A DNA stretch of 64,000 bases from contig NZ_JAAFIX010000002.1 of NCBI RefSeq assembly GCF_013297935.1, positions 186,001 through 250,000 of the forward strand. Direction: 5' to 3'. Position numbers and translations under genes: made by a program. This DNA is from Rhodoferax sp. GTDB taxonomy: Bacteria > Pseudomonadota > Gammaproteobacteria > Burkholderiales > Burkholderiaceae_C. Shown here in pieces: positions 7,672-17,210 of this stretch. The stretch's first letter is position 1; every line of letters starts with the position of its first letter. Below the pieces are notes generated by a model, which did no database searches, was not told the DNA's origin, and saw only the letters and a program-made list of their open reading frames with translations.

Positions 7672-10343
7672 ACAGGGCTCCAAAAATCTTTGCGGCACAG
7701 ACCACGGGCCTGGCAGTAGTCGCAGGCCGGCCCATCCCCCAGTGCCGGCAGGGCATGGCCCTCGGCCACGCGCTGCATGTCATGAGCAATGCCTTCAATC
7801 AGGGCATCCCGGGCCTCCACAATGTGCTCCTGCACTTGCGGCACCGTGCCATCGCGCTCACCGATATTGATGTACGCCGCGTGCACGGTGTCATGCGGCA
7901 ACAAAGCGGCATAAAAAGCGATCTGGGTATCTTCAAACGGGTTTTTCACCCGCTCCTTGGTTTTGGCCAGTGGCTCGGTTTTGTAGTCCAGAACATAGAG
8001 CCCGCCCTCCGGCCCGGCATCGGTGCGGTCTATCCGCCCCACCAGCGTGACCGACCCCACCGGTTGGGTATGCGAGGTCTCGCCACTGGCGTAAACCCAC
8101 CCCTGCGACTCATGCTTGCCGAGCCAGACCAGATAGCCATCGCGCACCGCAGGCCACGCAGCGGAAAAGGGCAAAAACTCCCCCTCGGGCAGGTGCATAG
8201 CTTCGGTCACCGCCGCTGCCGCGGACTCCAGCAGCGCCAGGCGCTGGGACGCAAGCGCGGTGGGCTCCGCCTGCAGCTTGGCATGAAATGCCTCCAGAAC
8301 AGCATGCAACCAGACACCGAAATCACGCTTGTCGAGTTCCGCCTCCAGTTCGTCCACCGAGCTCAAGCCCAGCTGGCGCATGGCAAAAAAACGGTACGGG
8401 CAGGTGCGCATGTCTTCATAGGCACTGGCCGAGAGCTGGCGCAAGGGCAATGTGTTCCCTTGAGGCTGCGGGGCCGCCACCGGCTGCACCACAACAGCCT
8501 GATCCCCACGCGGGTCATCTACTAGCCGGGCAGCTCCCTCTCCTCCCATGGGCAGGCTCTGGACTAAGGCACTCGGGGCCATGTGTTCGCCGGAGTCGTC
8601 ACTGGTGCGCCACAGCACATCGCACACGGGCGCTCGCAAGGCCTGCCACCAGGCAGCGCGCAGCCGGGCTTCGAGAACGCTGCGGGAAGGCAGCCCCAGG
8701 GCCTCGCGCTGGGCTGGAGTCCACACCCCCGCAGGCTCAGGAGACGGATTCAAGCGCACCTCGTCACACCCGGCCAGAACCACCGCCGCAAAGGGGCGGG
8801 CCAACATCTGGCTCATCGGCAGAATGACGACCTGCTCTTCATCGGGGTACTCAGGCTGAAAGCTCTGCGACTCCAGGACCTGGTTCACCCAGGCGGTGAA
8901 GGCGGTGGCCTCCAGCCGGGTGCCGGCCCACAAGGCAGCTTCCAGATAGTCGGCCCATGCCTGTGGCTCCACCGGAACCAAGCGCAGCGCAGCCAGCATC
9001 GTTTTTCCGGCGTCATCTGCTTGCAGGGCTTCCCATGTGCCGCAGGCCAGAAGCGCAGATTGCAGCGCCGCCAGCCACGCCGGCAAGGGGCGCTGCCCCG
9101 AGAGCGTGGTGCGCACCTCGTTGATGCGATCACACAGGCTCACTAGCGCCGCCACTTTGCGCACGGGCAGGCAATTCACCGCCTGCTGCCAATCCCGAAT
9201 TTGTGCGCGGCGCAACACCTGCTCCAAGGCGGGCATGTCGGCCGCGAAAGCCGGTGCGAGCTTGAAAGCATTGAGCACCTCGTCGGTGCTGGCATTCCAA
9301 GCCGCTGCGCGCAGCAGTGCCATCAAACCGGCCCCTGCCAGACTGGTCGAGAGTTTCCAACCGTTTTCGTCCCGCATAGCGACTCCAGCAGCCTCCAGCA
9401 TCGCGCGCATCCGGCGGGTCAGCGCGCGGTCAGACGACACCAGTGCGACCGGATACCGGTCTGCCGCCACATGGGCCACAGCACACGCCGCCGCCCGCTG
9501 GGCCTCATCTTCTGCGTCGGCGCAGGCGTGCAGCTGCCATTGCCCTTGGGGCGCAGGCACCCGCATCGCGGAGTCGGCATCGTCGTGCAGCGTGTCATCC
9601 AGACGGAACAACCGCGCTTTGTCGCCCCAGTGCGCCTGTAGCGCACCGGCCAGCGGGTCTGCAGAAATGCCTTGCACCCAGGCCACGGCATCCCACGGCG
9701 CCAATATGCCGGGAGCAAACAAACCATCGGTCGCGTAAGCGGACACGGCCGCCCATTCCACCGCTACCCGCATGACATGCGCCTCCCACGCCACCGCCTG
9801 CGACTCCATTCCGATGGTCACGGCCGCACGCGCAGCCCCCGCCCATGCGGGTCGCCCCTCAGGGCCAGCGGCAGCAGCCCAGGGCGAGAGTTGCTGCGCT
9901 GTTTGGGCGAGCAGCCCGGCCAAGGAAGCCTGATCGCCCATGCCGCTCTGCTTGAGAAGCTGTTGGGCGGTCAGGGTGTCGAGCGCCATGTCGTGGCTGA
10001 TGTCGGTTGCCTGCAGATCGCTGCTCCCCAATGAAAACAGCCAGTTGGACGTTGTCTCAAACCGGGGGGCGAATCCCTGCGGGTAACGGTCCGACCAGAG
10101 CCGGCGTGCCAGCGGCAAGAGCTGGGCGTAGGGCAGCAACACCAAGGTACGGCCCGGGTGGGCGTTGCGCTCCTGCATCCAGTCCGCCAAACGGTCCAGC
10201 AGGCCGGTGCCAGGCGCGCACCACAAGGCCATAGCGGGATGAGAAGGCGGATAGGAAAAGGCCCGCAGCCCACGGGCTGCATCGTTTTTGGCTATGGATT
10301 CGATAGCCGGCGGGGCATCATGGGGGGGCTTGGTTTCTGTCAC
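7668..10343 (-). CDS. AddB-type PD-(D/E)XK nuclease
   Basis: Second subunit of an AddAB-like recombination complex, 891 residues. The C-terminal third holds a RecB-family nuclease: CPYRFFAMRQLGL opening, the catalytic strand VLDYKTE, and a trailing CDYCQARGLC. The first cysteine and the last three form the four-cysteine pattern that holds a 4Fe-4S cluster in AddB. The N-terminal half is a degenerate helicase-like region with no intact Walker A seen. Start is GTG at 10341-10343; the gene diverges from trxA across 46 bases. Its stop overlaps the next start as ATGA, so the two subunits are probably co-translated. Confidence 0.85.
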   Translation of the reverse strand: MTETKPPHDAPPAIESIAKNDAARGLRAFSYPPSHPAMALWCAPGTGLLDRLADWMQERNAHPGRTLVLLPYAQLLPLARRLWSDRYPQGFAPRFETTSNWLFSLGSSDLQATDISHDMALDTLTAQQLLKQSGMGDQASLAGLLAQTAQQLSPWAAAAGPEGRPAWAGAARAAVTIGMESQAVAWEAHVMRVAVEWAAVSAYATDGLFAPGILAPWDAVAWVQGISADPLAGALQAHWGDKARLFRLDDTLHDDADSAMRVPAPQGQWQLHACADAEDEAQRAAACAVAHVAADRYPVALVSSDRALTRRMRAMLEAAGVAMRDENGWKLSTSLAGAGLMALLRAAAWNASTDEVLNAFKLAPAFAADMPALEQVLRRAQIRDWQQAVNCLPVRKVAALVSLCDRINEVRTTLSGQRPLPAWLAALQSALLACGTWEALQADDAGKTMLAALRLVPVEPQAWADYLEAALWAGTRLEATAFTAWVNQVLESQSFQPEYPDEEQVVILPMSQMLARPFAAVVLAGCDEVRLNPSPEPAGVWTPAQREALGLPSRSVLEARLRAAWWQALRAPVCDVLWRTSDDSGEHMAPSALVQSLPMGGEGAARLVDDPRGDQAVVVQPVAAPQPQGNTLPLRQLSASAYEDMRTCPYRFFAMRQLGLSSVDELEAELDKRDFGVWLHAVLEAFHAKLQAEPTALASQRLALLESAAAAVTEAMHLPEGEFLPFSAAWPAVRDGYLVWLGKHESQGWVYASGETSHTQPVGSVTLVGRIDRTDAGPEGGLYVLDYKTEPLAKTKERVKNPFEDTQIAFYAALLPHDTVHAAYINIGERDGTVPQVQEHIVEARDALIEGIAHDMQRVAEGHALPALGDGPACDYCQARGLCRKDFWSPV

Positions 10344-10389
10344 AATGCCGCAACTTTAGCTGCATTAGCACTCTTCCAAAGGAATCTCC

Positions 10390-10722
10390 ATGGCCAGCGA
10401 ACTCATCAAACACGTCACCGACGCCACTTTCGAAGCCGACGTTCTGCAATCGGCACAACCCATTCTGGTGGACTACTGGGCTGAATGGTGCGGTCCTTGC
10501 AAAATGATTGCCCCGATCCTTGACGAAGTGTCTGCCGCCTACGAAGGCAAGTTGCAGATCGCCAAGATGAACGTCGACGAAAACCGCGACATTCCCGCCA
10601 AATTCGGCATCCGCGGCATCCCTACCCTGATGTTGTTCAAAGACGGTAATCTGGCAGCCACCAAGGTTGGCGCTCTGAGCAAAGCACAGCTCATTGCCTT
10701 CATCGACCAGCAACTGGCCTGA
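10390..10722 (+). CDS. trxA: Thioredoxin 1
   Basis: Cytoplasmic disulfide reductase of 110 residues, about the usual length. The active site is W33-C34-G-P-C37, and the cis-proline segment RGIPTLMLF is intact. AAGGA precedes the ATG by a good distance. Gene order trxA-rho-rpmE is typical for Burkholderiales. It may also be the electron donor to the thioredoxin-coupled arsenate reductase at 33142. Confidence 0.97.
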   Translation: MASELIKHVTDATFEADVLQSAQPILVDYWAEWCGPCKMIAPILDEVSAAYEGKLQIAKMNVDENRDIPAKFGIRGIPTLMLFKDGNLAATKVGALSKAQLIAFIDQQLA

Positions 10723-10737
10723 TCAGCAGACTCCCCC

Positions 10738-10764
10738 GCGACCGTACCGCCGCAGTGCGGTCGC
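10738..10764 (+). terminator. Hairpin between trxA and rho, weak terminator or leader structure
   Basis: Seven-base arms GCGACCG and CGGTCGC with a 13-base loop, followed by only a short T-containing stretch. It starts the 216-base space before rho. Rho leaders are known to be autoregulated, so it could be an attenuation element rather than a full terminator. No clear promoter was found, apart from a CATAAT at 10775-10780. Confidence 0.4.
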
Positions 10765-10938
10765 GATTTCCTGTCATAATCATCGTGTTCACCCGCCGAA
10801 TTGAAGGCGGTCAGCCAGATCAGGCTCAGGACACCGAGGCCAAGTTCACGGTCTTGCCTCACCCCCCACTCCCCTGAATTTTTAGACCACTCTGGTTTTT
10901 TGCCGATTTCCGGTTAACGCCCTGACGGGACCCACTCC

Positions 10939-12204
10939 ATGCATTTAAACGAACTTAAAGCACTGCACGTGTCTGAAGTGCTCAAGCAAGCTGAAGAACT
11001 TGAGATCGAAAACACGGGCCGCATGCGCAAGCAGGAGTTGATGTTCGCGATCATCAAAAAGCGTGCCCGCGCCGGCGAGCAAATCATTGCGGACGGCGTT
11101 CTGGAAATTCTGCCCGACGGTTTCGGCTTTTTGCGCAGCCCTGACACCAGCTACACCGCCAGCACCGACGACATCTACATCAGCCCGAGCCAGGTCCGCA
11201 GATTCAACCTGCACACCGGCGACATGATCGAAGGCGAGGTCCGCACCCCCAAAGACGGCGAACGCTACTTTGCGCTGAACAAGCTCGACAAAGTCAACGG
11301 CGGCCCTCCAGAAGGCAACAAACACAAGGTCATGTTCGAGAACTTGACTCCCCTGTTCCCCAAAGTGCAAATGCGCTTGGAGCAGGACGGCCTCAAGACC
11401 GACGAAAACATCACTGGTCGCGTGATCGACATCATTGCACCTATCGGCAAAGGCCAGCGCGCCTTGCTGGTGGCCCCGCCCAAGAGCGGCAAGACCGTGA
11501 TGATGCAGCACATCGCGCACGCCATTTCGGCCAACTACCCCGATAGCCATATGATGGTTCTGCTGGTCGATGAGCGCCCTGAGGAAGTGACCGAAATGCA
11601 GCGCACGGTCAAGGGTGAAGTCATTGCCTCCACCTTTGACGAGCCCGCAGCCCGCCACGTGCACGTCGCCGAAATGGTGATCGAGCGCGCAAAGCGCCTG
11701 GTAGAGCTGAAAAAAGATGTGGTCATTCTGTTGGACTCCATCACCCGACTCGCACGCGCTTACAACAACGTGGTGCCCTCCTCCGGCAAAGTGCTGACCG
11801 GTGGTGTGGATGCGAATGCTTTGCAACGGCCCAAGCGCTTTTTGGGTGCCGCTCGCAATGTGGAAGAAGGCGGCTCGCTGACCATCATCGCCACCGCGCT
11901 GGTCGATACCGGCAGCCGTATGGACGAAGTGATTTTTGAAGAATTCAAAGGCACCGGCAACAGCGAAGTGCATCTGGATCGCCGTCTCTATGAGAAGCGC
12001 ATTTTTCCGTCCATCCAACTCAATCGCAGTGGGACCCGCCGCGAAGAACTGTTGCTGCAACCGGAAATTTTGCAAAAAACACGCATCTTGCGCCAGTTCC
12101 TCTACAACATGGATGAAATCGAATCCATGGAGATGGTGCTGAAGCAAATGCGCGCCACCAAGAACAACAGCGAGTTCTTCGACATGATGCGTCGGGGCGG
12201 CTGA
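10939..12204 (+). CDS. rho: Transcription termination factor Rho
   Basis: Hexameric RNA-dependent ATPase that ends transcription and enforces polarity. 421 residues, the normal length: N-terminal Rho_N helix bundle (MHLNELK...), RNA-binding cold-shock-like domain around 50-120 (DGFGFLRSP), P-loop PPKSGKT near 180, Walker [16 protein letters not shown], and the R-loop/Q-loop region before the C-terminus. Start is the ATG preceding the conserved MHLNELK. Lies between trxA and rpmE. Confidence 0.97.
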   Translation: MHLNELKALHVSEVLKQAEELEIENTGRMRKQELMFAIIKKRARAGEQIIADGVLEILPDGFGFLRSPDTSYTASTDDIYISPSQVRRFNLHTGDMIEGEVRTPKDGERYFALNKLDKVNGGPPEGNKHKVMFENLTPLFPKVQMRLEQDGLKTDENITGRVIDIIAPIGKGQRALLVAPPKSGKTVMMQHIAHAISANYPDSHMMVLLVDERPEEVTEMQRTVKGEVIASTFDEPAARHVHVAEMVIERAKRLVELKKDVVILLDSITRLARAYNNVVPSSGKVLTGGVDANALQRPKRFLGAARNVEEGGSLTIIATALVDTGSRMDEVIFEEFKGTGNSEVHLDRRLYEKRIFPSIQLNRSGTRREELLLQPEILQKTRILRQFLYNMDEIESMEMVLKQMRATKNNSEFFDMMRRGG

Positions 12205-12215
12205 AATCGATAGGC

Positions 12216-12221
12216 TATAAT
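12216..12221 (+). promoter_or_regulatory. Probable -10 box upstream of rpmE
   Basis: A perfect TATAAT lies 12 bases after the rho stop codon and 92 bases before the rpmE start. The -35 position is GC-rich and poor. It would allow L31 to be made separately from rho. Confidence 0.45.
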
Positions 12222-12312
12222 TTAGGGTTTTCGCGACAAGTACGTCGAGCTTTTATATTGCGCAGGGTTTGCGCAAGGGCCGGCGCGGCTAGCGCATCTG
12301 ATGGAGAAGAGT

Positions 12313-12570
12313 ATGAAAGAAGGCATTCACCCCAACTACCGCGACGTGTGCTTCCAGGACATGTCTAACGGCTTCAAATTCGTGACACGTTCTTGCGCTA
12401 ACACCAAGGAAATGATCACCATGGAAGACGGCCGTCAGTTGCCCCACTTCAAGTTGGATACCACCAGCGAATCCCACCCCTTCTACACCGGTACCCAAAA
12501 GTCGGTGGACAACATGGGCGGACGCGTGGAAAAATTCCGCAACCGTTTCGGCAAGACCGCAGCGAAGTAA
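12313..12570 (+). CDS. rpmE2: 50S ribosomal protein L31, type B
   Basis: Ribosomal protein of the large subunit, 85 residues from the chosen start. It opens [16 protein letters not shown] and lacks the paired CxxC zinc ligands of the type A form, so it is the zinc-independent type B paralogue. The ATG at 12313 is preceded by GGAG six bases upstream; a longer frame starting at 12301 would put that ribosome site inside the gene, so it is less likely. A strong terminator follows. Confidence 0.93.
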   Translation: MKEGIHPNYRDVCFQDMSNGFKFVTRSCANTKEMITMEDGRQLPHFKLDTTSESHPFYTGTQKSVDNMGGRVEKFRNRFGKTAAK

Positions 12571-12601
12571 ATTTAAGTCAGGCCCCGGCCTGGGTTGGTA
12601 T

Positions 12602-12636
12602 AAAAGCAGCACGGACATCCGGGCTGCTTTTTTTTT
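12602..12636 (+). terminator. Rho-independent terminator after rpmE
   Basis: Arms AAAAGCAGC (12602-12610) and GCTGCTTTT (12623-12631) with an inner CGG/CCG pairing and a run of T through 12636. Clear terminator of the trxA-rho-rpmE unit. Confidence 0.93.
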
Positions 12637-12666
12637 GATTTCTGTTTTTCCACACTCTACATCCGC

Positions 12667-14376
12667 GTGAACCATCCGAATCCCGCCATCGTCGCGCAAG
12701 CCTCCGTGAGGCGCTTGCCGCGCCCCGCCTTGTTGTTGCTTTGCCTCGCATTCATCGCTGCGGGCTTCGTCGGCAGGGACGCGTGGCGGAGCGCTGACCT
12801 CAGTGCTCTGGGCTTTATGGCGGCATTGAGCCGGGGAGAAGCATCTTGGTGGAACCCCACCTTGCTGGGAGCATCCCCGGACTTTCCGGCACTGCTGCCC
12901 TATTGGCTTGGCGCCTGGGCGTTGCAACTGGCACCCAGCGGATGGGCCGCTGACTTTTGGGTGCGCATTCCTTTCATTCTGCTACTGACCTTGGCCTTTG
13001 TCAGCACGTGGTACGGCAGCTATTACCTGGCGCGTACCCCCTCGGCTCAGCCCGTGGCCTTTGCTTTCGGGGGTGAAGCCCGACCGACTGACTACGCTCG
13101 TGCCATGGCGGATGGAGGTTTGCTCGCGTTCCTTGCCTCCCTGGGGTTAGCGCAACTCGCCCACGAAACCACGCCTGCTCTGGCTCAGTTGGGGTTCGGC
13201 GCGCTCTTGTTTTACGCACTCAGTGCACTGCCCTACCACCGCACCGGGCCTTTGGTGTGCGCCGCAGTAGGTATGTCGGGCATGAGTCTCAGTGGTGCTC
13301 CGGCACTTTCATTGCTATGGGGACTGGGCGGGGCTTTGATCCACAGCATCGACAGCAAAGCGATGGACGACGAAGGTAATCCCCCGCAACACCGTGCGCT
13401 GGATGCAGCACTTCTGGTAGCAATGTCCGTGGCGATTGCCTGGATCTGCCGGAACTTGGGCCTGTGGGTCTGGAAAATCGAGTGGCCTACGCTGACATGG
13501 GACTACTGGAATGGCCACATTCAATTGTTGCTCTGGTTCACTTGGCCCGCGTGGCCGCTGGCCCTCTACAGTGCATGGCGTTGGCGCAAGCAACTCTTCA
13601 ACTTGAACATCAGCAGGCATCTGTCGCTCCCCGCATGGCTCATAGTGACCAGCGTAGGGACGATGCTGCTGTCCGGCGCGCCCGACCGGACTCTGCTCCT
13701 GGCCCTGCCTGCATTTGCTGCAATGGCAGCCTTTGCCTTACCCACCCTGCGCCGACAAGTGGCGGCGCTGATCGACTGGTTTACGCTCTTGTTCTTTACC
13801 GGATGCGGTGTCGTGATTTGGGTTGTCTGGATTGCCATGCAAACCGGCACGCCACCGCAACCTGCGGCCAATGTGGCCAGGCTTGCACCCGGTTTTGAAG
13901 CTGAGTTTCAGCTCATTCCTTTTGCCTTCGCAGTCATGGCTACGCTCGCTTGGGCATGGCTGGTGCGCTGGCGCGCCGGCCGGCACCGTGCAGCCATTTG
14001 GAAAAGTCTGGTACTGCCCGCCAGTGGCGCATCGCTTTGCTGGCTGCTTTTAATGACGCTGTGGATGCCTTTGCTTGATTACGCCCAGAGCGCGAAAACC
14101 ATGGTCAAGCAAACCCGTTCAACGGTTTCCCCGCAAGACTGCGCCATTGTCTTGAACCTCGACCTGGCCCAAACCGCTGCGCTGAGCTGGTACGGAGGCC
14201 TCGACCTCCAGCCACTGAATACCCGCAAGAACTGCCCGTGGATGTTGACCGAACCTGCGCGAAACTCTGAGATTCCGGCAGGGGTAGATCGCGCCACCTG
14301 GGGTGCTCACACACTGGTGCAGCATCCTGTGGCAGGTTCAGAAATGTTTTGGATTTTGAAACGGCACGGACCCTGA
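12667..14376 (+). CDS. Multi-pass membrane protein, possible GT-C type glycosyltransferase
   Basis: 569 residues with about ten to twelve hydrophobic segments. Near the N-terminus, after the first membrane segment, is a periplasmic-loop pattern GRDAWRSAD followed by WWNPTLLG and LPYWLGAW, which resembles the first loop of ArnT/PMT-type enzymes that transfer sugars from polyprenyl phosphate. I cannot prove that function; the C-terminal domain is short and shows no motif I know. The start is a GTG without a visible ribosome site. It follows the rpmE terminator, so it probably has its own promoter, and converges with phoR. Confidence 0.6.
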   Translation: MNHPNPAIVAQASVRRLPRPALLLLCLAFIAAGFVGRDAWRSADLSALGFMAALSRGEASWWNPTLLGASPDFPALLPYWLGAWALQLAPSGWAADFWVRIPFILLLTLAFVSTWYGSYYLARTPSAQPVAFAFGGEARPTDYARAMADGGLLAFLASLGLAQLAHETTPALAQLGFGALLFYALSALPYHRTGPLVCAAVGMSGMSLSGAPALSLLWGLGGALIHSIDSKAMDDEGNPPQHRALDAALLVAMSVAIAWICRNLGLWVWKIEWPTLTWDYWNGHIQLLLWFTWPAWPLALYSAWRWRKQLFNLNISRHLSLPAWLIVTSVGTMLLSGAPDRTLLLALPAFAAMAAFALPTLRRQVAALIDWFTLLFFTGCGVVIWVVWIAMQTGTPPQPAANVARLAPGFEAEFQLIPFAFAVMATLAWAWLVRWRAGRHRAAIWKSLVLPASGASLCWLLLMTLWMPLLDYAQSAKTMVKQTRSTVSPQDCAIVLNLDLAQTAALSWYGGLDLQPLNTRKNCPWMLTEPARNSEIPAGVDRATWGAHTLVQHPVAGSEMFWILKRHGP

Positions 14377-14418
14377 AAACTTGGCCCCGATGTGAGCAGG
14401 GCAAGCAAATCGGCACAC

Positions 14419-15741
14419 CTATTGCAAACGAAGGCGGGCTGCTTTGAAGCGCAATCTGAAGACAGAACCACGCCCCGGCACACTCTCAATCAAAAGCTCC
14501 GCACCATGCCGCTGGGCCACGTGTTTCACGATGGCCAAGCCCAGCCCTGTGCCACCGGTATCTCTTGAGCGGCTGCGGTCCACGCGATAAAAACGTTCCG
14601 TCAAGCGCGGCAGATGTTCCGGGGCAATCCCCGGACCGGTATCGTGCACGGACAGCTCAGCCTCACCATCCCCGGTCTTACGCCAATCAATGATGATGGA
14701 CTTGTCAGCCGGTGTGTAACGGATCGCATTACCAATCAAGTTGAAGACTGCGCTGTGCAACTCCGTGGCAGAACCGGTCACCGCGACCGCATCTGCCACC
14801 ACAAATTCAATGGCTTGGCTACGCCCCCACAGCAGCACCGACAGGTTGTGTGCCTCCTGCTTGCATTGCTGCAAAAGCTGCACCATATCGACCAGATCAG
14901 CCCCCGAAGGTGCCGGGCTTCCCTCCAAGCGGGAGAGCGTGAGCAAGTCGTTCACCAAACTCTGCATGCGGGTCGCTTGCTGAGACATCAGAGCCAGGTA
15001 GTTCTTCCGCTCGTCCTCGCCCAGTGGCAAGGTCTGCAGAGTCTCGACAAAGCCCGCAAGCACGGTCAACGGTGTACGGATTTCGTGCGATACGTTGGCC
15101 ACAAAATCACGCCGCATGGCTTCGGCCTGCTCCAGTGCCGTGATATCCCGGGAAAGCAGAAGATTCCTACCTTCCCCGTAAGGGTGCAAGTGAACTGAAA
15201 GCTGAACCGGTTTGGAGCCGGTATTTTCCCGGCCCGGCATCACCAAGCCATGGCTGAACTCCTGGCCTGCGTAATAGCTGGCAAAGCCGGGGTCCCGCAC
15301 CAGATTGCCGAAATGCTGAAGCATGTCACGGCGCGCATCAAAGCCGAAATGCTGACCCGCCATCTGGTTGAACCACTCAATACGCCCTGTCGCATCCAAT
15401 AAGACAACGCCGTTCGGTGAGGCTTGGAGCGCTGCCAGAAAGTCTTGAAGCTTGGTATCGCCCTCCGCCACGCGGCGTTCACGGGAGCGCATTTGCCTGC
15501 GGGTACGGTCCGCCACCTCACCCCAAAAGCCGAAACCCAACTGCAGCTCGGTCGACTCGCCCGCTTGCAGCCAACGCATCAGGCGGAAGCCACGGACAGA
15601 ATCCAGCAGCATCCACACCAAACCTCCGGCAAACATGCCCACCAGGGCTCCCCACACGGGTGCAAACCGGCTCACTGCGAAATAACCGGCAACCGCACCC
15701 AAGCCCTGCAGCAGCAGGAAAAAAGCAAAACGAAGAAACAT
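14419..15741 (-). CDS. phoR: Phosphate regulon sensor histidine kinase PhoR
   Basis: Sensor kinase that phosphorylates PhoB when phosphate is scarce. 440 residues: two N-terminal membrane segments (about 1-20 and 27-47), a cytoplasmic linker, a PAS domain (about 98-190), the H-box with the phosphorylated H219 in NVSHEIRTPL, the N-box NLIGNAIRYTP and the glycine-rich GGTGLGLAIVKH. It lacks a large periplasmic domain, as expected for PhoR, which reads the Pst/PhoU state. Last gene of the pst-pho unit, 17 bases after phoB. Confidence 0.95.
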   Translation of the reverse strand: MFLRFAFFLLLQGLGAVAGYFAVSRFAPVWGALVGMFAGGLVWMLLDSVRGFRLMRWLQAGESTELQLGFGFWGEVADRTRRQMRSRERRVAEGDTKLQDFLAALQASPNGVVLLDATGRIEWFNQMAGQHFGFDARRDMLQHFGNLVRDPGFASYYAGQEFSHGLVMPGRENTGSKPVQLSVHLHPYGEGRNLLLSRDITALEQAEAMRRDFVANVSHEIRTPLTVLAGFVETLQTLPLGEDERKNYLALMSQQATRMQSLVNDLLTLSRLEGSPAPSGADLVDMVQLLQQCKQEAHNLSVLLWGRSQAIEFVVADAVAVTGSATELHSAVFNLIGNAIRYTPADKSIIIDWRKTGDGEAELSVHDTGPGIAPEHLPRLTERFYRVDRSRSRDTGGTGLGLAIVKHVAQRHGAELLIESVPGRGSVFRLRFKAARLRLQ

Positions 15742-15758
15742 GCAGGAACTGTAATGCC

Positions 15759-16496
15759 TCAGACGCTGGCACGATCCGTCGAAGCTTGTATCGACATGAT
15801 CGGGACCGCGGGCTTGGCGGTCAGCCGGTAGCCGGCACCCCGCACGGTCTCTACCATGGCACCAGCGTTGGACAAGGCCTCCCGCAGGCGTTTGACGTGA
15901 ACGTCAACTGTGCGCTCTTCGATGTACACGTGGTCTCCCCACACGTTGTCCAGCAACTGTGCGCGGCTGTGGACCCGCTCTGCATGTCCCATCAGATAAT
16001 GGAGTAGCTTGAACTCTGTGGGCCCCAGCTTGAGAGCCGCACCTTCGAACGACACCCGGTGGGTTGACGAGTCCAGCGTCAGACCTGCAATGGTAAAGGC
16101 TTCCCCTGCACTCTCGGGGGCACGGCGACGCAGCACCGCACGCACCCGGGCAAGCAACTCTTTGGTCGAGAAGGGTTTGGCGATGTAATCATCAGCCCCT
16201 GCATCCAGGCCGGCAACACGATCTGCCTCGTCACCCCGGGCTGTGAGCATGATGATCGGGACCTCTTTGGTCCGTGGATCTGCACGCCAGCGTTTGGCCA
16301 GCGTCAGGCCGCTCTCACCGGGCAGCATCCAATCCAGCAAGATCAAGTCAGGCACGCCATCATCGATCTCGCGCTGCGCCGAATCGCTGTCCATAGCCCA
16401 GCGAGGTCGGAACCCGTTGTGCCGCAAATTGACGGCGATCAGTTCAGCGATGGCCGACTCATCTTCGACCACCAGCACTGCGGGCATGTTTTTCAT
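15759..16496 (-). CDS. phoB: Phosphate regulon response regulator PhoB
   Basis: OmpR-family activator of the phosphate regulon, 245 residues. Receiver domain with E11/D12, phosphorylated D55 (LLDWMLPG) and K107; C-terminal winged helix ending ...VRGAGYRL. Its ATG overlaps the phoU stop as ATGA, so it is co-translated with phoU. It is the likely regulator of the Pho-box-like sites at 21055, 21122 and 29734. An ATG three codons downstream (MPAVLVV) is an alternative start. Confidence 0.96.
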   Translation of the reverse strand: MKNMPAVLVVEDESAIAELIAVNLRHNGFRPRWAMDSDSAQREIDDGVPDLILLDWMLPGESGLTLAKRWRADPRTKEVPIIMLTARGDEADRVAGLDAGADDYIAKPFSTKELLARVRAVLRRRAPESAGEAFTIAGLTLDSSTHRVSFEGAALKLGPTEFKLLHYLMGHAERVHSRAQLLDNVWGDHVYIEERTVDVHVKRLREALSNAGAMVETVRGAGYRLTAKPAVPIMSIQASTDRASV

Positions 16497-17194
16497 TTCA
16501 CAACCGACTCAATTTTTTCCATGGTGGAGTGGCGGACATCCTCGCCCTTCACGACATAGATGATGAACTCGGCAATGTTCTTAGAGTGGTCGCCGATGCG
16601 CTCAATGGCTTTGGCAAGGAACAACAAGTCCAAGCTCGGCGAAATCATGCGCGGGTCTTCCATCATGTAAGTCACCAGCTTGCGCACAAAACCATCAAAC
16701 TCCGCGTCGATCAGGTCGTCTTCTTTGAGGATGGACACAGCTGCATTCACATCCAGGCGGGCAAATGCATCCAGCGCCTTGTTCAACAGGCCGGAAGCCA
16801 AGTCAGCAGCCACCCGCAACTCTAAAGAAGGCAACGAACGTGGTGCTCCACTGTGAATGATGGAACGAACCATGCGCGCGATTTTTTCCGCCTCGTCCCC
16901 GACACGTTCCAGGTTGGCCGTGGTTTTAGAGATCGCGATCAACAAGCGCAGGTCACGGGCAGTCGGCTGGCGGCGCGCGATGATGCTGGACAAGTCACGG
17001 TCAATTTCCAACTCCATCGCATTGACACGCGCCTCACGTGCTGTCACCTCGTTGGCGACTTCCACGCTGAACTGGGACAAAGCGTAAATTGCCTGGCGAA
17101 TCTGGGATTCCACCAAACCGCCAAGCTCCATCACTTGGGAGGAAACAGAGGTCAGCTCGCTATCGAACTGCGTAGAAAGATGTTTATCGGGCAT
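16493..17194 (-). CDS. phoU: Phosphate transport system regulator PhoU
   Basis: Negative regulator linking the Pst transporter to PhoR, 233 residues made of two repeated three-helix PhoU domains with their metal-contacting E/D-rich helices. The start at 17194 (MPDKHLS) is supported by GGAGAGGA just upstream; the open frame continues further upstream through the pstB end but that extension looks non-native. Located between pstB and phoB. Confidence 0.95.
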   Translation of the reverse strand: MPDKHLSTQFDSELTSVSSQVMELGGLVESQIRQAIYALSQFSVEVANEVTAREARVNAMELEIDRDLSSIIARRQPTARDLRLLIAISKTTANLERVGDEAEKIARMVRSIIHSGAPRSLPSLELRVAADLASGLLNKALDAFARLDVNAAVSILKEDDLIDAEFDGFVRKLVTYMMEDPRMISPSLDLLFLAKAIERIGDHSKNIAEFIIYVVKGEDVRHSTMEKIESVVK

Positions 17195-17210
17195 ATCGTC
17201 CTCTCCTTGC

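Noticed and set aside
10291..10311. GGCTATGGATTCGATAGCC as a further repeat copy at the start of the AddB-like gene
   Set aside because: It has the GCTAT..ATAGC head but no GCGC core or GGGCTAG tail; could be a fragment but chance is as likely.
10945..12147. A 400-residue open frame opposite rho
   Set aside because: Antisense shadow of rho; no recognisable domain.
12301..12312. Upstream ATG for rpmE
   Set aside because: It would place the GGAG ribosome site inside the gene; the family starts [10 protein letters not shown] at 12313.
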